A stretch of DNA of 64,000 nt from contig NZ_FUYL01000004.1 of NCBI RefSeq assembly GCF_900167935.1, positions 200,256 through 264,255 on the forward strand. The letters run 5' to 3'. The DNA is from Maribacter arcticus. GTDB lineage: Bacteria > Bacteroidota > Bacteroidia > Flavobacteriales > Flavobacteriaceae. The notes beneath the pieces are model-generated. The model was not told where the DNA came from. It did no database searches and saw only the letters and a program-made list of their open reading frames with translations. Shown piece after piece: positions 10,128-19,334 of this stretch; positions within the stretch are counted from its first letter, which is position 1; the number at the start of each line of letters is the position of its first letter. The position numbers and the translations under genes are program-made.

Positions 10128-10898
10128 CTATCTAATAAGTATAAGCGTAGTTGTAATTAAAAGGGAAGCAATAGAAATAGCTACTCCTGCCCTATTATCC
10201 AAAGTAGAAGAGGTTACTGCAGATTTGTTAGGTTGAACATACACTACATCATTTTGTGTTAAATAATACACAGGAGAATTCAAAGCATCTTTACTTGTTA
10301 AATCTATTCGGGTATACACTTTGGTACCGTTGAAATCACGAATAACCAATACATTGTTACGCATTCCCTTAATATTTAAATCATTTGCTAAACCAATCGC
10401 TTCCAATATTGTAATTTGTTCTCCATTTGCAAAATAAGTTCCGGGGTTATTTACTTGACCTAAAATAGTAACCGTAAAGTTCACCAGTCTAATATTAATA
10501 ATAGGATTTTTAAGATAAGGTTGTAATTTTTCCTTTAACATTTTTTTAGTTTCCTCTGGCGTCAGCCCTAATAATTTAACTTCACCAAGTACAGGGAAAT
10601 CAATATTTCCTTGTTTATCTACAATATAATCTAACTGTTCTGGCCTAGAACCGTTTCCTTGAATTCCTTTAAAAACATTAAATGGTAGACTTGCTTCAGC
10701 GTCTAATGTTGAAACATTTATAGACAATACATCATCAATTTTGAAAGTATTGTTATGTGAATTATCACTAACTATTGTTTCATAATCTTGTGCATCTTGA
10801 AAATAAACCACATCTTTTTTAGAGCCACACGAGGTTACAACTAACCCTATTACTACAAGTACTAAATATGTACTTAATTCAATTTTTTTTCTAATCAT
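10128..10898 (-). CDS. Wza-like polysaccharide export lipoprotein
   Basis: Outer-membrane export channel protein of the Poly_export/SLBB family, 256 residues. It has a lipoprotein signal with lipobox VTSC, the Poly_export segment near the start of the mature protein (VDKQGNIDFPVLGEV), an SLBB-like domain (ILGQVNNPGTYFANGEQ), and a C-terminal hydrophobic helix (SIASLLITTTLILI). The short form with a C-terminal membrane helix is usual in flavobacteria. It sits directly upstream of the Wzc gene and 43 bases after the dehydratase gene in the same operon, consistent with a Wza-Wzc export pair. Confidence 0.92.
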   Translation of the reverse strand: MIRKKIELSTYLVLVVIGLVVTSCGSKKDVVYFQDAQDYETIVSDNSHNNTFKIDDVLSINVSTLDAEASLPFNVFKGIQGNGSRPEQLDYIVDKQGNIDFPVLGEVKLLGLTPEETKKMLKEKLQPYLKNPIINIRLVNFTVTILGQVNNPGTYFANGEQITILEAIGLANDLNIKGMRNNVLVIRDFNGTKVYTRIDLTSKDALNSPVYYLTQNDVVYVQPNKSAVTSSTLDNRAGVAISIASLLITTTLILIR

Positions 10899-10941
10899 TT
10901 TGAAGATTAATTTAGCAACGGTAATTTCGTTGGAATGGTTA

Positions 10942-12879
10942 TTATTGTTCTACAATTTTTAATGTCGTTTTATTTTGGAAATCACTGATATTTGAATTTT
11001 TATCTAATTCACAAAACTGCGAATTTTTTGAAACATATTCAGGAACAATTTCTTTCATTAATTTAACTGTGTTGCCACTAAAAAACATATTAGTAATACA
11101 CAATTCATCAATTTTAGATCTTACCCTTGCATAATCTACATCGCGAACTTTACTAATCTTGATTTTTTGATGATACGTTGGCAACGTGTTTTCTCCATTG
11201 GCTAAAAGTTCTTCATATAGTTTTTCACCTGGTCGTAGACCAGTAATCTTTATATCAATATCTTCAGGGTAACGTAAACCAGAAAGTTTAATCATATTTT
11301 TAGCCAAATCATAAATTTTAACCGATTCTCCCATATCAAAAATAAATATCTCACCACCTTCACCCATAGCTCCTGCTTCCAACACTAATTGTGAAGCTTC
11401 TGGTATAGTCATAAAATAACGCGTAATATCTTTGTGGGTTAATGTTAACGGGCCCCCTTTTTCTATTTGCTTTCTAAACAAAGGTATAACAGATCCATTA
11501 GATCCTAACACATTACCAAAACGTGTAGTTATAAATTTAGTTTTGTTCTCATTCTGCATACAACTAATGTACATTTCTGCGATTCGTTTAGTAGCACCCA
11601 TTACATTAGTAGGATTCACAGCCTTGTCTGTAGATATAAAAACAAATTTCTCAACACCATGTAGTACAGAAAGGTCAGCTACATTTTTAGTTCCACCGAC
11701 ATTAATTTTAATTGCTTCATAAGAGTTATATTCCATTAAAGGAACATGCTTATAGGCTGCAGCATGAAAAACCACATTTGGTCTGTGTTCCTCAAATAAA
11801 GCATTCATCCGATTTTTATCTCGAATATCTGTTACGATAGGAATAAAGTTATGAAATCCGTTTTGCTTTAACTCTTGCTGAAGGTCATACAGTGCAGATT
11901 CTGCAGAATCGATTATGATAAGTGATTTATATGAATAATTACATATTTGGCGAACAATTTCACTACCAATAGACCCGGCACCCCCTGTTACCAATATGGA
12001 CTTATTCATCAACTCCATAGCAATCTTGCTATTCTTAATATTAATGGGTGCACGATCCAATAAATCTTCAATCTGTACTTGCTTTATTTGAGATACTTTT
12101 AATTCTCCGTTAATCCAATCTTCAATAGGTGGAACTATTTTAACAATTATAGGCAAGTCTACTAACCCCTCTACGGTTTTACGTAATTTTCTAGAGTCAA
12201 TATTTTGTATTGAAAATATAATTTCTGAAATATTATTTTTTACAATAAAAGTTTCTGTTAAAGACTTCCTGCCAAATACAGGCACCCCATTAATATTTTT
12301 ACCGATTTTTTTTACATCACTATCGACATAACCTAGTACTTTATATCTACTTTTAGAATGATTTGTTATAGCACCATGAGTAAGAACACCTGATTCCCCT
12401 GCACCATAAATTAACACATATTTATTCGCTTTAATAGTACCATTCATTCGATTATACATCGATTTAAATACGAATCTTGAAGCAGTAAGAACAACAAACG
12501 TTATCAAACTATTAATTATAATAATGGATAATGGCACCGTAAAGCTATTAATGAAATCTAATTGCCTATTTCCTATGACAATAAAGATTAAAATAATGCT
12601 TGATAAACATACGGCATTAAAGATATTATATACATCTCTCACACCTGTGTGTCTCACTACACCTTTATATGAGCCTACTATAAGAAAAGATATTAAAGCG
12701 GTAAGCACTACCATTGGTAATTGAACCATTAAATTCTTAACGTCAAAATCAAATGTTAAATTAAACCTAATCAGATAAGACAATACAAATGAAAAACCGA
12801 CAATAAGAAGGTCAATACACAAAACAAGCCATTTTGAGGCGTAGCGTTGTGAAGAATTAGTCAAATATTTTAGTATCAT
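10942..12879 (-). CDS. Membrane-bound nucleotide-sugar 4,6-dehydratase (PglF/CapD/EpsC type)
   Basis: Converts a UDP-HexNAc (typically UDP-GlcNAc) to the 4-keto-6-deoxy sugar. The N-terminus has about four membrane helices and a CoA-binding-like Rossmann segment (VLIYGAGESG); the C-terminal half is an extended SDR with NAD motif TGGAGSIGSE and active-site segment STDKAVNPTNVMGATKR, in which Met replaces the usual SDR Tyr, as is typical of PglF, WbpM and EpsC. I place the start at the ATG at 12879 because it overlaps the upstream aminotransferase stop as ATGA, a sign of translational coupling; an in-frame ATG 21 bases further upstream (12900) is possible. Together with the aminotransferase it should make a UDP-4-amino-4,6-dideoxy sugar. 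Confidence 0.92.
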   Translation of the reverse strand: MILKYLTNSSQRYASKWLVLCIDLLIVGFSFVLSYLIRFNLTFDFDVKNLMVQLPMVVLTALISFLIVGSYKGVVRHTGVRDVYNIFNAVCLSSIILIFIVIGNRQLDFINSFTVPLSIIIINSLITFVVLTASRFVFKSMYNRMNGTIKANKYVLIYGAGESGVLTHGAITNHSKSRYKVLGYVDSDVKKIGKNINGVPVFGRKSLTETFIVKNNISEIIFSIQNIDSRKLRKTVEGLVDLPIIVKIVPPIEDWINGELKVSQIKQVQIEDLLDRAPINIKNSKIAMELMNKSILVTGGAGSIGSEIVRQICNYSYKSLIIIDSAESALYDLQQELKQNGFHNFIPIVTDIRDKNRMNALFEEHRPNVVFHAAAYKHVPLMEYNSYEAIKINVGGTKNVADLSVLHGVEKFVFISTDKAVNPTNVMGATKRIAEMYISCMQNENKTKFITTRFGNVLGSNGSVIPLFRKQIEKGGPLTLTHKDITRYFMTIPEASQLVLEAGAMGEGGEIFIFDMGESVKIYDLAKNMIKLSGLRYPEDIDIKITGLRPGEKLYEELLANGENTLPTYHQKIKISKVRDVDYARVRSKIDELCITNMFFSGNTVKLMKEIVPEYVSKNSQFCELDKNSNISDFQNKTTLKIVEQ

Positions 12880-14006
12880 AACAGTACTTTTTTTATGCAA
12901 TCCGTAACTCGCTCTAAATCTGACAGACTAAGGTTACTACCACTAGGTAGGCAAAGTCCACGACTAAATAAAGATTCTGATGTTCCGTCAACAAATTTTT
13001 TATATTCATTGAAAATAGGCTGTAAATGGAGAGGCTTCCATAACGGTCTAGATTCTATATTCTCATCCAGCAAAGCTAATCGAATTCGTTCTCGAATTTC
13101 AAATGAAGGCGTCAGAATACAACTTAGCCATCGGTTGGAATAAAAACCATCTGCTTCGTGCAAAAATTCAATTTCCTTCAACGAAGCCAACTTATTTTGA
13201 TAAAATTCAAAGTTACCTCTACGAGAATCAACTCGGTCTTGTAGTACTTCCATTTGTCCTCGACCAATACCTGCCAAAACATTACTCATTCGATAATTAT
13301 ACCCTACGTTTGAATGTTGATAGTGTGGTGCGTCATCTCTAGCCTGTGTAGCTAAAAATATTGCTCTATCTGTATATGCTTTATTTCTAGATACTAATGC
13401 ACCACCGCCAGAAGTAGTGATTATCTTATTTCCGTTAAAGGACAGTACACCGATATCGCCAAAAGTTCCACAAGCTCTTTTCATATAAGTACTTCCCAAT
13501 GCTTCTGCACTATCTTCCAAAACTGGAATGTTATATTCTTTTGCAATGCGCTGTATTTCTTCTACTTTATAAGGCATGCCGTAAAGATGTACCGCAATAA
13601 TCGCTTTTGGAACTCCTTTTTCTATAATTCTATTTTCTATTGCCTTTCTCAAAAGTGAGGGAGACATATTCCAAGTATCTTTTTCACTATCTACAAAAAC
13701 AGGCGTAGCACCCAAATACATTATTGGATTTGCTGATGCAGAAAAAGTAAAACTTTGACAAAGCACCTCGTCACCATGTTCAACTCCTAAAAGTTGCAAC
13801 CCTAAATGGATTGCGGCAGTACCAGAGCTTAAGGCTGCCACATGCACCTGATCTCCTAATTTTTCAGATATAGCATACTCAAAAGCATTAACATTAGGAC
13901 CCAAAGGAGCTATCCAATTGGTATCAAAGGCTTCATTGACATAATCTTGTTCTGACCCTCCCATGTGAGGAGAGGACAGCCATATTTTTTCTTTTGTGTC
14001 TATCAC
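12876..14006 (-). CDS. PLP-dependent sugar aminotransferase (DegT/DnrJ/EryC1/StrS; EpsN/PglE-like)
   Basis: Transfers an amino group from glutamate to C4 of the 4-keto sugar made by the neighbouring dehydratase. The 376 residues carry the family hallmarks: substrate segment TNWIAPLGPNV near residue 30, PLP-phosphate contact SSGTAA (60-65), the Asp of LEDSAEALG (163-171), and the catalytic Lys194 in SFNGNKIITTSGGG. The N-terminus closely resembles EpsN and PglE, which act in bacillosamine-type pathways. It is the first gene of the operon that continues through dehydratase, Wza and Wzc. No PglD-like N-acetyltransferase is present in the window. Confidence 0.92.
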   Translation of the reverse strand: MIDTKEKIWLSSPHMGGSEQDYVNEAFDTNWIAPLGPNVNAFEYAISEKLGDQVHVAALSSGTAAIHLGLQLLGVEHGDEVLCQSFTFSASANPIMYLGATPVFVDSEKDTWNMSPSLLRKAIENRIIEKGVPKAIIAVHLYGMPYKVEEIQRIAKEYNIPVLEDSAEALGSTYMKRACGTFGDIGVLSFNGNKIITTSGGGALVSRNKAYTDRAIFLATQARDDAPHYQHSNVGYNYRMSNVLAGIGRGQMEVLQDRVDSRRGNFEFYQNKLASLKEIEFLHEADGFYSNRWLSCILTPSFEIRERIRLALLDENIESRPLWKPLHLQPIFNEYKKFVDGTSESLFSRGLCLPSGSNLSLSDLERVTDCIKKVLL

Positions 14007-14394
14007 TTTTGACTTTTAGTATTTAAGTAAATGTACGTCTAGTTTTTACTAAAGGTAAATTGCAATACCATAATTCGATTAATCCTAAAATTAAATCGTT
14101 CAACTACTTTTAACAATCCATTTATAGTAAAATTCTACCTTTCACCTTAAGAATTTACCTTCATATTATTTCAATTTAATTTCCAATCGAAAAACTTTCA
14201 CAATTCATGTGTTAAAAATCACACCTAAAATGCCTTTTAGAAACTAAAATACATGCTACCTAAAACTTCAAATCGTCAATAGAATTAAAATTGAATTTAA
14301 CTTAATTCTGTACTCATTTAAAATTATGATATCGTATAAATATGTTATTGAATACTACATTATACCATAATTTTCGATAGTATAACGAAACAAC
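14007..14394. other. Intergenic region upstream of the aminotransferase operon
   Basis: AT-rich and without a credible gene. On the minus strand TACCTTTA at 14050-14057 matches seven of eight positions of the -7 consensus and is the best promoter candidate for the aminotransferase-dehydratase-Wza-Wzc operon. I see nothing else. Confidence 0.35.
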
Positions 14395-15381
14395 TTACGC
14401 CTTATTAAAAGTACTAAAATCTTTATGATCTCTTTTGTACAAATCATCAGAAGGCAAAGATTTAAAATATTCGTAAGTCTTTCTCATTCCTTCTTCTCTT
14501 AACACTTTAGGCTCCCACTTTAAAATCTCTTTTGCTTTAGAAATATCAGGTTGACGTTGCATTGGATCATCTTGAGGTAGCGGTTTATAAATAATTTTTT
14601 GCTTCGTTCCAGTCAATTTAATAATCTCTTCTGCAAAATCTTTAATAGTAATTTCATGAGGATTACCAATATTTACAGGCATATCATAATCACTTAATAA
14701 CAACCTATAAATACCTTCTACTTCATCATCTACATAACAAAATGACCTTGTTTGATCTCCTTTGCCAAAAACGGTTAAATCTTCTCCCCTTAGCGCTTGT
14801 CCAATAAAAGCAGGTATAACTCTACCATCATTTAACCGCATTCTAGGTCCATAGGTATTAAATATTCTAACAATTCTAGTTTCTACACCATGAAACCTAT
14901 TATAGGCCATCGTTATTGATTCCATAAAACGCTTGGCTTCATCATAAACTCCACGAGGCCCAATAGTATTTACATTACCATAATACTCTTCTGTTTGCGG
15001 GTGTACTAATGGATCTCCGTAAATTTCAGAAGTTGATGCTATTAAAATTCTAGCATTTTTCTCTTTTGCCAGACCTAATAAGTTATGAGTACCAAGGGCA
15101 CCCACCTTTAGAGTCTGAATCGGTATTTTCAAATAATCAATAGGACTTGCTGGAGAAGCAAAATGCAATATATAATCTAAATCTCCAGATATATGTACAA
15201 ATTTAGTGACATCATGATGAAAAAACTCAAACTGTTCTAAGTGAAACAAATGCTCCAAATTCCTGATATCTCCTGTAATTAGATTATCCATAGCAATAAC
15301 ATGGTATCCTTCCTTTATAAAACGGTCGCAGAGATGTGATCCCAAAAATCCGGCTCCACCTGTAATTAAAACTTTTTTCAA
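14395..15381 (-). CDS. uxs: UDP-glucuronate decarboxylase (UDP-xylose synthase)
   Basis: Extended SDR of 328 residues that oxidises and decarboxylates UDP-GlcA to UDP-xylose. Seen in the sequence: NAD motif [10 protein letters not shown] near the N-terminus, the UXS signature [25 protein letters not shown], a catalytic YDEAK motif in [11 protein letters not shown], and the [10 protein letters not shown] substrate segment. Its length and motifs match bacterial and plant UXS closely. The substrate is supplied by the divergently transcribed UDP-glucose dehydrogenase gene at 15681. It is separated from the aminotransferase operon by about 390 bases, so it is probably transcribed from its own promoter in the divergent region. 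Confidence 0.93.
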   Translation of the reverse strand: MKKVLITGGAGFLGSHLCDRFIKEGYHVIAMDNLITGDIRNLEHLFHLEQFEFFHHDVTKFVHISGDLDYILHFASPASPIDYLKIPIQTLKVGALGTHNLLGLAKEKNARILIASTSEIYGDPLVHPQTEEYYGNVNTIGPRGVYDEAKRFMESITMAYNRFHGVETRIVRIFNTYGPRMRLNDGRVIPAFIGQALRGEDLTVFGKGDQTRSFCYVDDEVEGIYRLLLSDYDMPVNIGNPHEITIKDFAEEIIKLTGTKQKIIYKPLPQDDPMQRQPDISKAKEILKWEPKVLREEGMRKTYEYFKSLPSDDLYKRDHKDFSTFNKA

Positions 15382-15642
15382 AATATTTTTATTTTAGGTT
15401 ATACGAAGATAGGTCAATGACAGTAACGACGAAAAAGGAATACCCAAAATACTTTAAACTTCAAAAAAATTGGATGAAATCATACTAAACAGGTAAAATA
15501 GCAGTTCACAATGTGTATAACTTTATTTTCAACCGTTATAATACCTGTTATAAAGGTTATATAATACATTTAGTACCCAACGATAAAAAAACATGAAATC
15601 TATTAAATAAACTCTTTAACGACTAAATACTAGTTATTAAAT

Positions 15643-15650
15643 TATCTTTG
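15643..15650 (+). promoter_or_regulatory. Bacteroidota -7 element for the plus-strand polysaccharide operon
   Basis: TATCTTTG is an exact match to TAnnTTTG, 31 bases upstream of the ATG at 15681. It overlaps the in-frame TTG at 15648, which argues against that codon as a translation start. Confidence 0.6.
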
Positions 15651-15680
15651 CAAATTTCGCACGTGATTCAAATAAAAAAC

Positions 15681-17078
15681 ATGAAAAAAATTACAAATAT
15701 ATGCTGTATAGGCGCTGGTTACGTAGGTGGACCAACCATGTCTGTTATAGCAAGTCAATGTCCAGATATTAAAGTTACTGTTGTAGATATTAATCAGGAC
15801 AGAATTAATAGTTGGAATGATGAAGATTTGGACAACCTACCTATATACGAACCAGGTTTAAAAGAAATTGTTAGTAAAGCAAGAAATAAAAACCTTTTTT
15901 TTTCTACCGAGGTTGACAAAGCTATAGACGAGGCTCAAATTATCTTTATTTCTGTAAATACGCCAACTAAAACCTACGGTAAAGGAAAAGGGCAGGCTGC
16001 AGACTTAAAATTTGTAGAACTTTGTGCAAGAAATATTGCGAAAGTTGCTAAAGATGACAAAATTGTTGTCGAAAAATCTACCCTACCTGTTCGTACCGCA
16101 AGTGCTATTAAAAGTATTTTACAACATACTGGAAATAAAGTTAATTTCGAGATATTATCGAATCCTGAATTTTTAGCCGAAGGTACAGCTATAGAGGATC
16201 TTTTAAATGCAGATAGAGTACTTATTGGTGGCGATGACACACCCTCAGGACAGGAAGCTAAAGATACTTTAAGTTCAATATACGAACAATGGTTACCTAA
16301 AGAGCGTGTATTACAAACCAATGTATGGTCTTCTGAACTTTCTAAATTGGTTGCCAATGCTTTTTTAGCACAACGTGTTTCTTCAATTAACACTATTTCT
16401 GCATTATGCGAAAAGACAGACGCAAACATACAAGAGATTTCTAGAGCGATTGGCTATGATAGCCGAATTGGATCTAAATTCTTAAATGCTTCTGTTGGTT
16501 TTGGTGGTTCTTGTTTTCAAAAAGATATTTTAAATTTAGTATATATCGCACGTTCTTATGGTCTTATGGAAGTAGCCGATTACTGGGAACAGGTTATTAT
16601 AGCAAACGATTATCAAAAAAGTCGTTTTGCAGAACATATGATTTCATCATTGTACAATACTATTTCTGGTAAAAAGATAGTTCTTTATGGTTGGGCATTT
16701 AAAAAAGATACCAATGACACAAGGGAATCTCCTGCAATAGCGGTAGCTGATGCTTTATTGGAAGAGCAAGCTGAAATTTTAGTCTACGACCCTAAGGTTT
16801 CTGCCGAACGCATTTATGCTGATCTTGATTATTTGAACACACGTTCTCCAGAAGAAAACAGAAGATTATTAAAAGTAACAAATGACCCTATAGAAGCAAC
16901 TGCAAAAGCTCATGCAATCGCTATTTTGACGGAATGGGACGAGTTCAAGACTTACGATTGGGCTGCTATATATGAAAACATGTTAAAACCAGCATTTGTT
17001 TTTGATGGCAGACGTTTGTTAGATACCGAAACAATGAATTCTTTAGGCTTTAATTATTATAAAATTGGGCAGTCATGA
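15681..17078 (+). CDS. ugd: UDP-glucose 6-dehydrogenase (eukaryote-like UGDH type)
   Basis: Oxidises UDP-glucose to UDP-glucuronate with two NAD+. The N-terminal NAD motif is CIGAGYVGGPTMSVIA, followed by SVNTPTKTYGKGKGQAAD, ESTLPVRTA-like KSTLPVRTA, and the catalytic Cys in GFGGSCFQKDILNL; the C-terminal domain begins with VLYGWAFKKDTNDTRESPA. These features match the animal/plant-like UGDH clade rather than the short bacterial form. I chose the ATG at 15681 over an in-frame TTG at 15648, because the latter lies inside the -7 promoter element. Its product feeds the UXS (divergent) and the 4-epimerase gene, which overlaps its stop codon as ATGA. Confidence 0.95.
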   Translation: MKKITNICCIGAGYVGGPTMSVIASQCPDIKVTVVDINQDRINSWNDEDLDNLPIYEPGLKEIVSKARNKNLFFSTEVDKAIDEAQIIFISVNTPTKTYGKGKGQAADLKFVELCARNIAKVAKDDKIVVEKSTLPVRTASAIKSILQHTGNKVNFEILSNPEFLAEGTAIEDLLNADRVLIGGDDTPSGQEAKDTLSSIYEQWLPKERVLQTNVWSSELSKLVANAFLAQRVSSINTISALCEKTDANIQEISRAIGYDSRIGSKFLNASVGFGGSCFQKDILNLVYIARSYGLMEVADYWEQVIIANDYQKSRFAEHMISSLYNTISGKKIVLYGWAFKKDTNDTRESPAIAVADALLEEQAEILVYDPKVSAERIYADLDYLNTRSPEENRRLLKVTNDPIEATAKAHAIAILTEWDEFKTYDWAAIYENMLKPAFVFDGRRLLDTETMNSLGFNYYKIGQS

Positions 17079-18106
17079 AAATTTTAGTAACAGGCGCTGC
17101 TGGGTTCATTGGTTTTTTTGTCGCAAAATCTCTTCTGGATCAAGGGCATACCGTAGTTGGTTTAGATAATATTAATGATTACTATGACATTAATCTCAAG
17201 TATGACAGATTAAAAGAATTAGGCATTGAAAAAAACGATGCTGAAATTTTCAACAATCTAGCATCTAGTTCAACTTACGAAAATTTTTCTTTTATACGAC
17301 TAGCTTTGGAAGATCGCGAAAATCTTCCTTTATTATTCAAAGCGGAAGCATTCGACAAAGTCTGCAATTTAGCAGCTCAAGCAGGTGTTCGCTATAGTAT
17401 AGAAAACCCTGAAGTTTATGTGGACAGTAATGTAGTAGGGTTTTTGAATATTTTGGAATGTTGTCGAAATTACAACATTAAACACTTAGTATATGCTAGT
17501 AGTTCTAGCGTTTATGGGCTGAATGAAAAAATACCATTTGAAACTAGTGACGCCGTAGACCACCCAATTAGCTTATATGCCGCTACCAAAAAAAGTAATG
17601 AACTTATGGCTCATACCTATGCACATTTGTATGGGTTTAAAACCACAGGATTACGTTTCTTTACCGTATATGGCCCGTGGGGAAGACCAGACATGGCCAT
17701 GTTTTTATTCACTGACGCCATAGTTAACAACAAACCTATTAAGGTTTTTAACAATGGTAAATTAGAACGTGATTTCACCTACATAGATGATATTACGGAA
17801 GGTGTTGTTCGCATTATTCAGAAGCCAATAGTAAAAGAATCAGATAAGGAAAATCTATTTAAAATATACAATATAGGGAATAGTAAATCTGTGAAGCTTA
17901 TGGATTTTATTACTGCAATAGAAGAAAGTTTGGGCACCACAGCTAAAAAGGATATGTACCCTATGCAACCTGGTGATGTTGAAAGAACTTGGGCCAATGT
18001 AGATGATTTAATTGCAGATTACGACTACAGACCTAATACACCAATAAAAAGTGGAGTACAACAATTTGTTGACTGGTATAAGACCTATTATGGTCCATTA
18101 ACTTAA
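17075..18106 (+). CDS. UDP-glucuronate 4-epimerase
   Basis: Extended SDR of 343 residues that interconverts UDP-GlcA and UDP-GalA. Seen: NAD motif TGAAGFIGFFVAKSLL, the family-typical segment GLDNINDYYDINLKYDRL, LAAQAGVRYSIENPEVY, a YASSSSVYG serine motif and catalytic YAATKKSNE, then RFFTVYGPWGRPDMA. This set is diagnostic for the GAE/Cap1J group. The start codon overlaps the UDP-glucose dehydrogenase stop by four bases (ATGA), so the substrate-producing and substrate-using enzymes are translationally coupled. Confidence 0.94.
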   Translation: MKILVTGAAGFIGFFVAKSLLDQGHTVVGLDNINDYYDINLKYDRLKELGIEKNDAEIFNNLASSSTYENFSFIRLALEDRENLPLLFKAEAFDKVCNLAAQAGVRYSIENPEVYVDSNVVGFLNILECCRNYNIKHLVYASSSSVYGLNEKIPFETSDAVDHPISLYAATKKSNELMAHTYAHLYGFKTTGLRFFTVYGPWGRPDMAMFLFTDAIVNNKPIKVFNNGKLERDFTYIDDITEGVVRIIQKPIVKESDKENLFKIYNIGNSKSVKLMDFITAIEESLGTTAKKDMYPMQPGDVERTWANVDDLIADYDYRPNTPIKSGVQQFVDWYKTYYGPLT

Positions 18107-18212
18107 TAATGATTTTATATAGGTGCTATACCGTTGGTTAAGCTTATAGTAAAGTTTATTTATATTTTAATAAAATAAAATCATATCCTAAATCGCAAAG
18201 CAAATTAAACAG

Positions 18213-19205
18213 ATGAATTTATATAACCTCAATTCAAAATTTCACATCTTAGTTACTGGCGGTGCTGGCTTTATTGGTTCTAATCTTTGTAACGCTTTAT
18301 TACAAAATGGAAACCAAGTTACCTGCCTTGATAATTTTGCTACAGGAAAACGCGAGAACTTGGCTCCTTTGATGGATAATCCCAAATTCAATTTAATTGA
18401 GGGTGATATTCGTAATTTAGAGGATTGCCAAAACGCTTGTACGGGTGTTGATTACATATTACACCAAGCTGCCCTAGGGTCGGTACCAAGATCCATAAAT
18501 GACCCCATTACTAGTAATGACGTCAATGTCTCTGGGTTCTTAAATATGCTAGTAGCAGCACGTGATGCCCAAGTAAAACGTTTTATATACGCAGCAAGTT
18601 CATCTACCTATGGTGATTCTACGAATATGCCAAAAGTAGAAGATATTATCGGCAAACCCCTTTCCCCCTACGCCATTACAAAATATGTAAATGAATTATA
18701 TGCAGATGTATTCAGTAAAACATACGGTATAGAAACCATTGGTTTACGCTATTTTAATGTGTTTGGAAGAAAACAAGACCCAAACGGAGCTTATGCAGCG
18801 GTAATTCCAAAATTTGTGATGCAATTGATGAAACATGAATCTCCTGTTATCAATGGGGATGGTTCTTTTTCAAGAGATTTCACTTATATAGATAATGTCA
18901 TTCAAATGAATGTGCGTGCAATGGTTACAAAAAACCAAAACGCTATGAATACCGTATATAACACTGCCTATGGCGAACGAACCGATTTAAATGAACTCAC
19001 CCAACTCTTAAAAGAATATCTAAGTGATTTCGATCCCGAAATAAAGAATGTTGAAAATACCTATGGCCCTACTCGTGCAGGAGACGTACCACATTCTTTA
19101 GCTTCCATAGATAAAGCAAAAGAACTTTTAGGCTATGATCCACAATTTGATATAAAGACTGGACTTAAAGAAGCTGTGAATTGGTATTGGGAGAATTTAA
19201 AATAA
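18213..19205 (+). CDS. UDP-N-acetylglucosamine 4-epimerase (WbpP/TviC-like)
   Basis: Extended SDR of 330 residues resembling WbpP and TviC, which convert UDP-GlcNAc/UDP-GlcNAcA to the galacto forms. Seen: NAD motif TGGAGFIGSNLCNALL, the segment LDNFATGKRENL, HQAALGSVPRSINDP, serine motif YAASSSTYGDS, catalytic YAITKYVNE, and RYFNVFGRKQDPNGAYAAVIP, which is typical of the WbpP group. It is followed 129 bases downstream by a TviB/WbpA-type dehydrogenase; the two make UDP-GalNAcA in the Vi-antigen pathway, so the same product is inferred here. Confidence 0.92.
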   Translation: MNLYNLNSKFHILVTGGAGFIGSNLCNALLQNGNQVTCLDNFATGKRENLAPLMDNPKFNLIEGDIRNLEDCQNACTGVDYILHQAALGSVPRSINDPITSNDVNVSGFLNMLVAARDAQVKRFIYAASSSTYGDSTNMPKVEDIIGKPLSPYAITKYVNELYADVFSKTYGIETIGLRYFNVFGRKQDPNGAYAAVIPKFVMQLMKHESPVINGDGSFSRDFTYIDNVIQMNVRAMVTKNQNAMNTVYNTAYGERTDLNELTQLLKEYLSDFDPEIKNVENTYGPTRAGDVPHSLASIDKAKELLGYDPQFDIKTGLKEAVNWYWENLK

Positions 19206-19334
19206 TGGTTTGAGTGATAGTTGATAATTGACAGGTTACCTTGTTTCATAAAAAGTAACAGAGCCAAAAAATAGCATAAAATAAAACATAATTTGAAGAA
19301 CATAGCGAAAGCAAAATGAATAAGAATTAAAAAT

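Noticed and set aside
12880..12900. Upstream ATG for the 4,6-dehydratase
   Set aside because: The ATG at 12879 overlaps the aminotransferase stop as ATGA and fits better; the longer form remains possible.
14361..14386. Weak inverted repeat TTATAC / GTATAA after the UXS gene
   Set aside because: Six AT-rich base pairs with a 14-base loop and no T-run; too weak to call a terminator.
15648..15680. In-frame TTG as upstream start of the UDP-glucose dehydrogenase gene
   Set aside because: The codon lies inside an exact -7 promoter element; the ATG at 15681 matches the family N-terminus.
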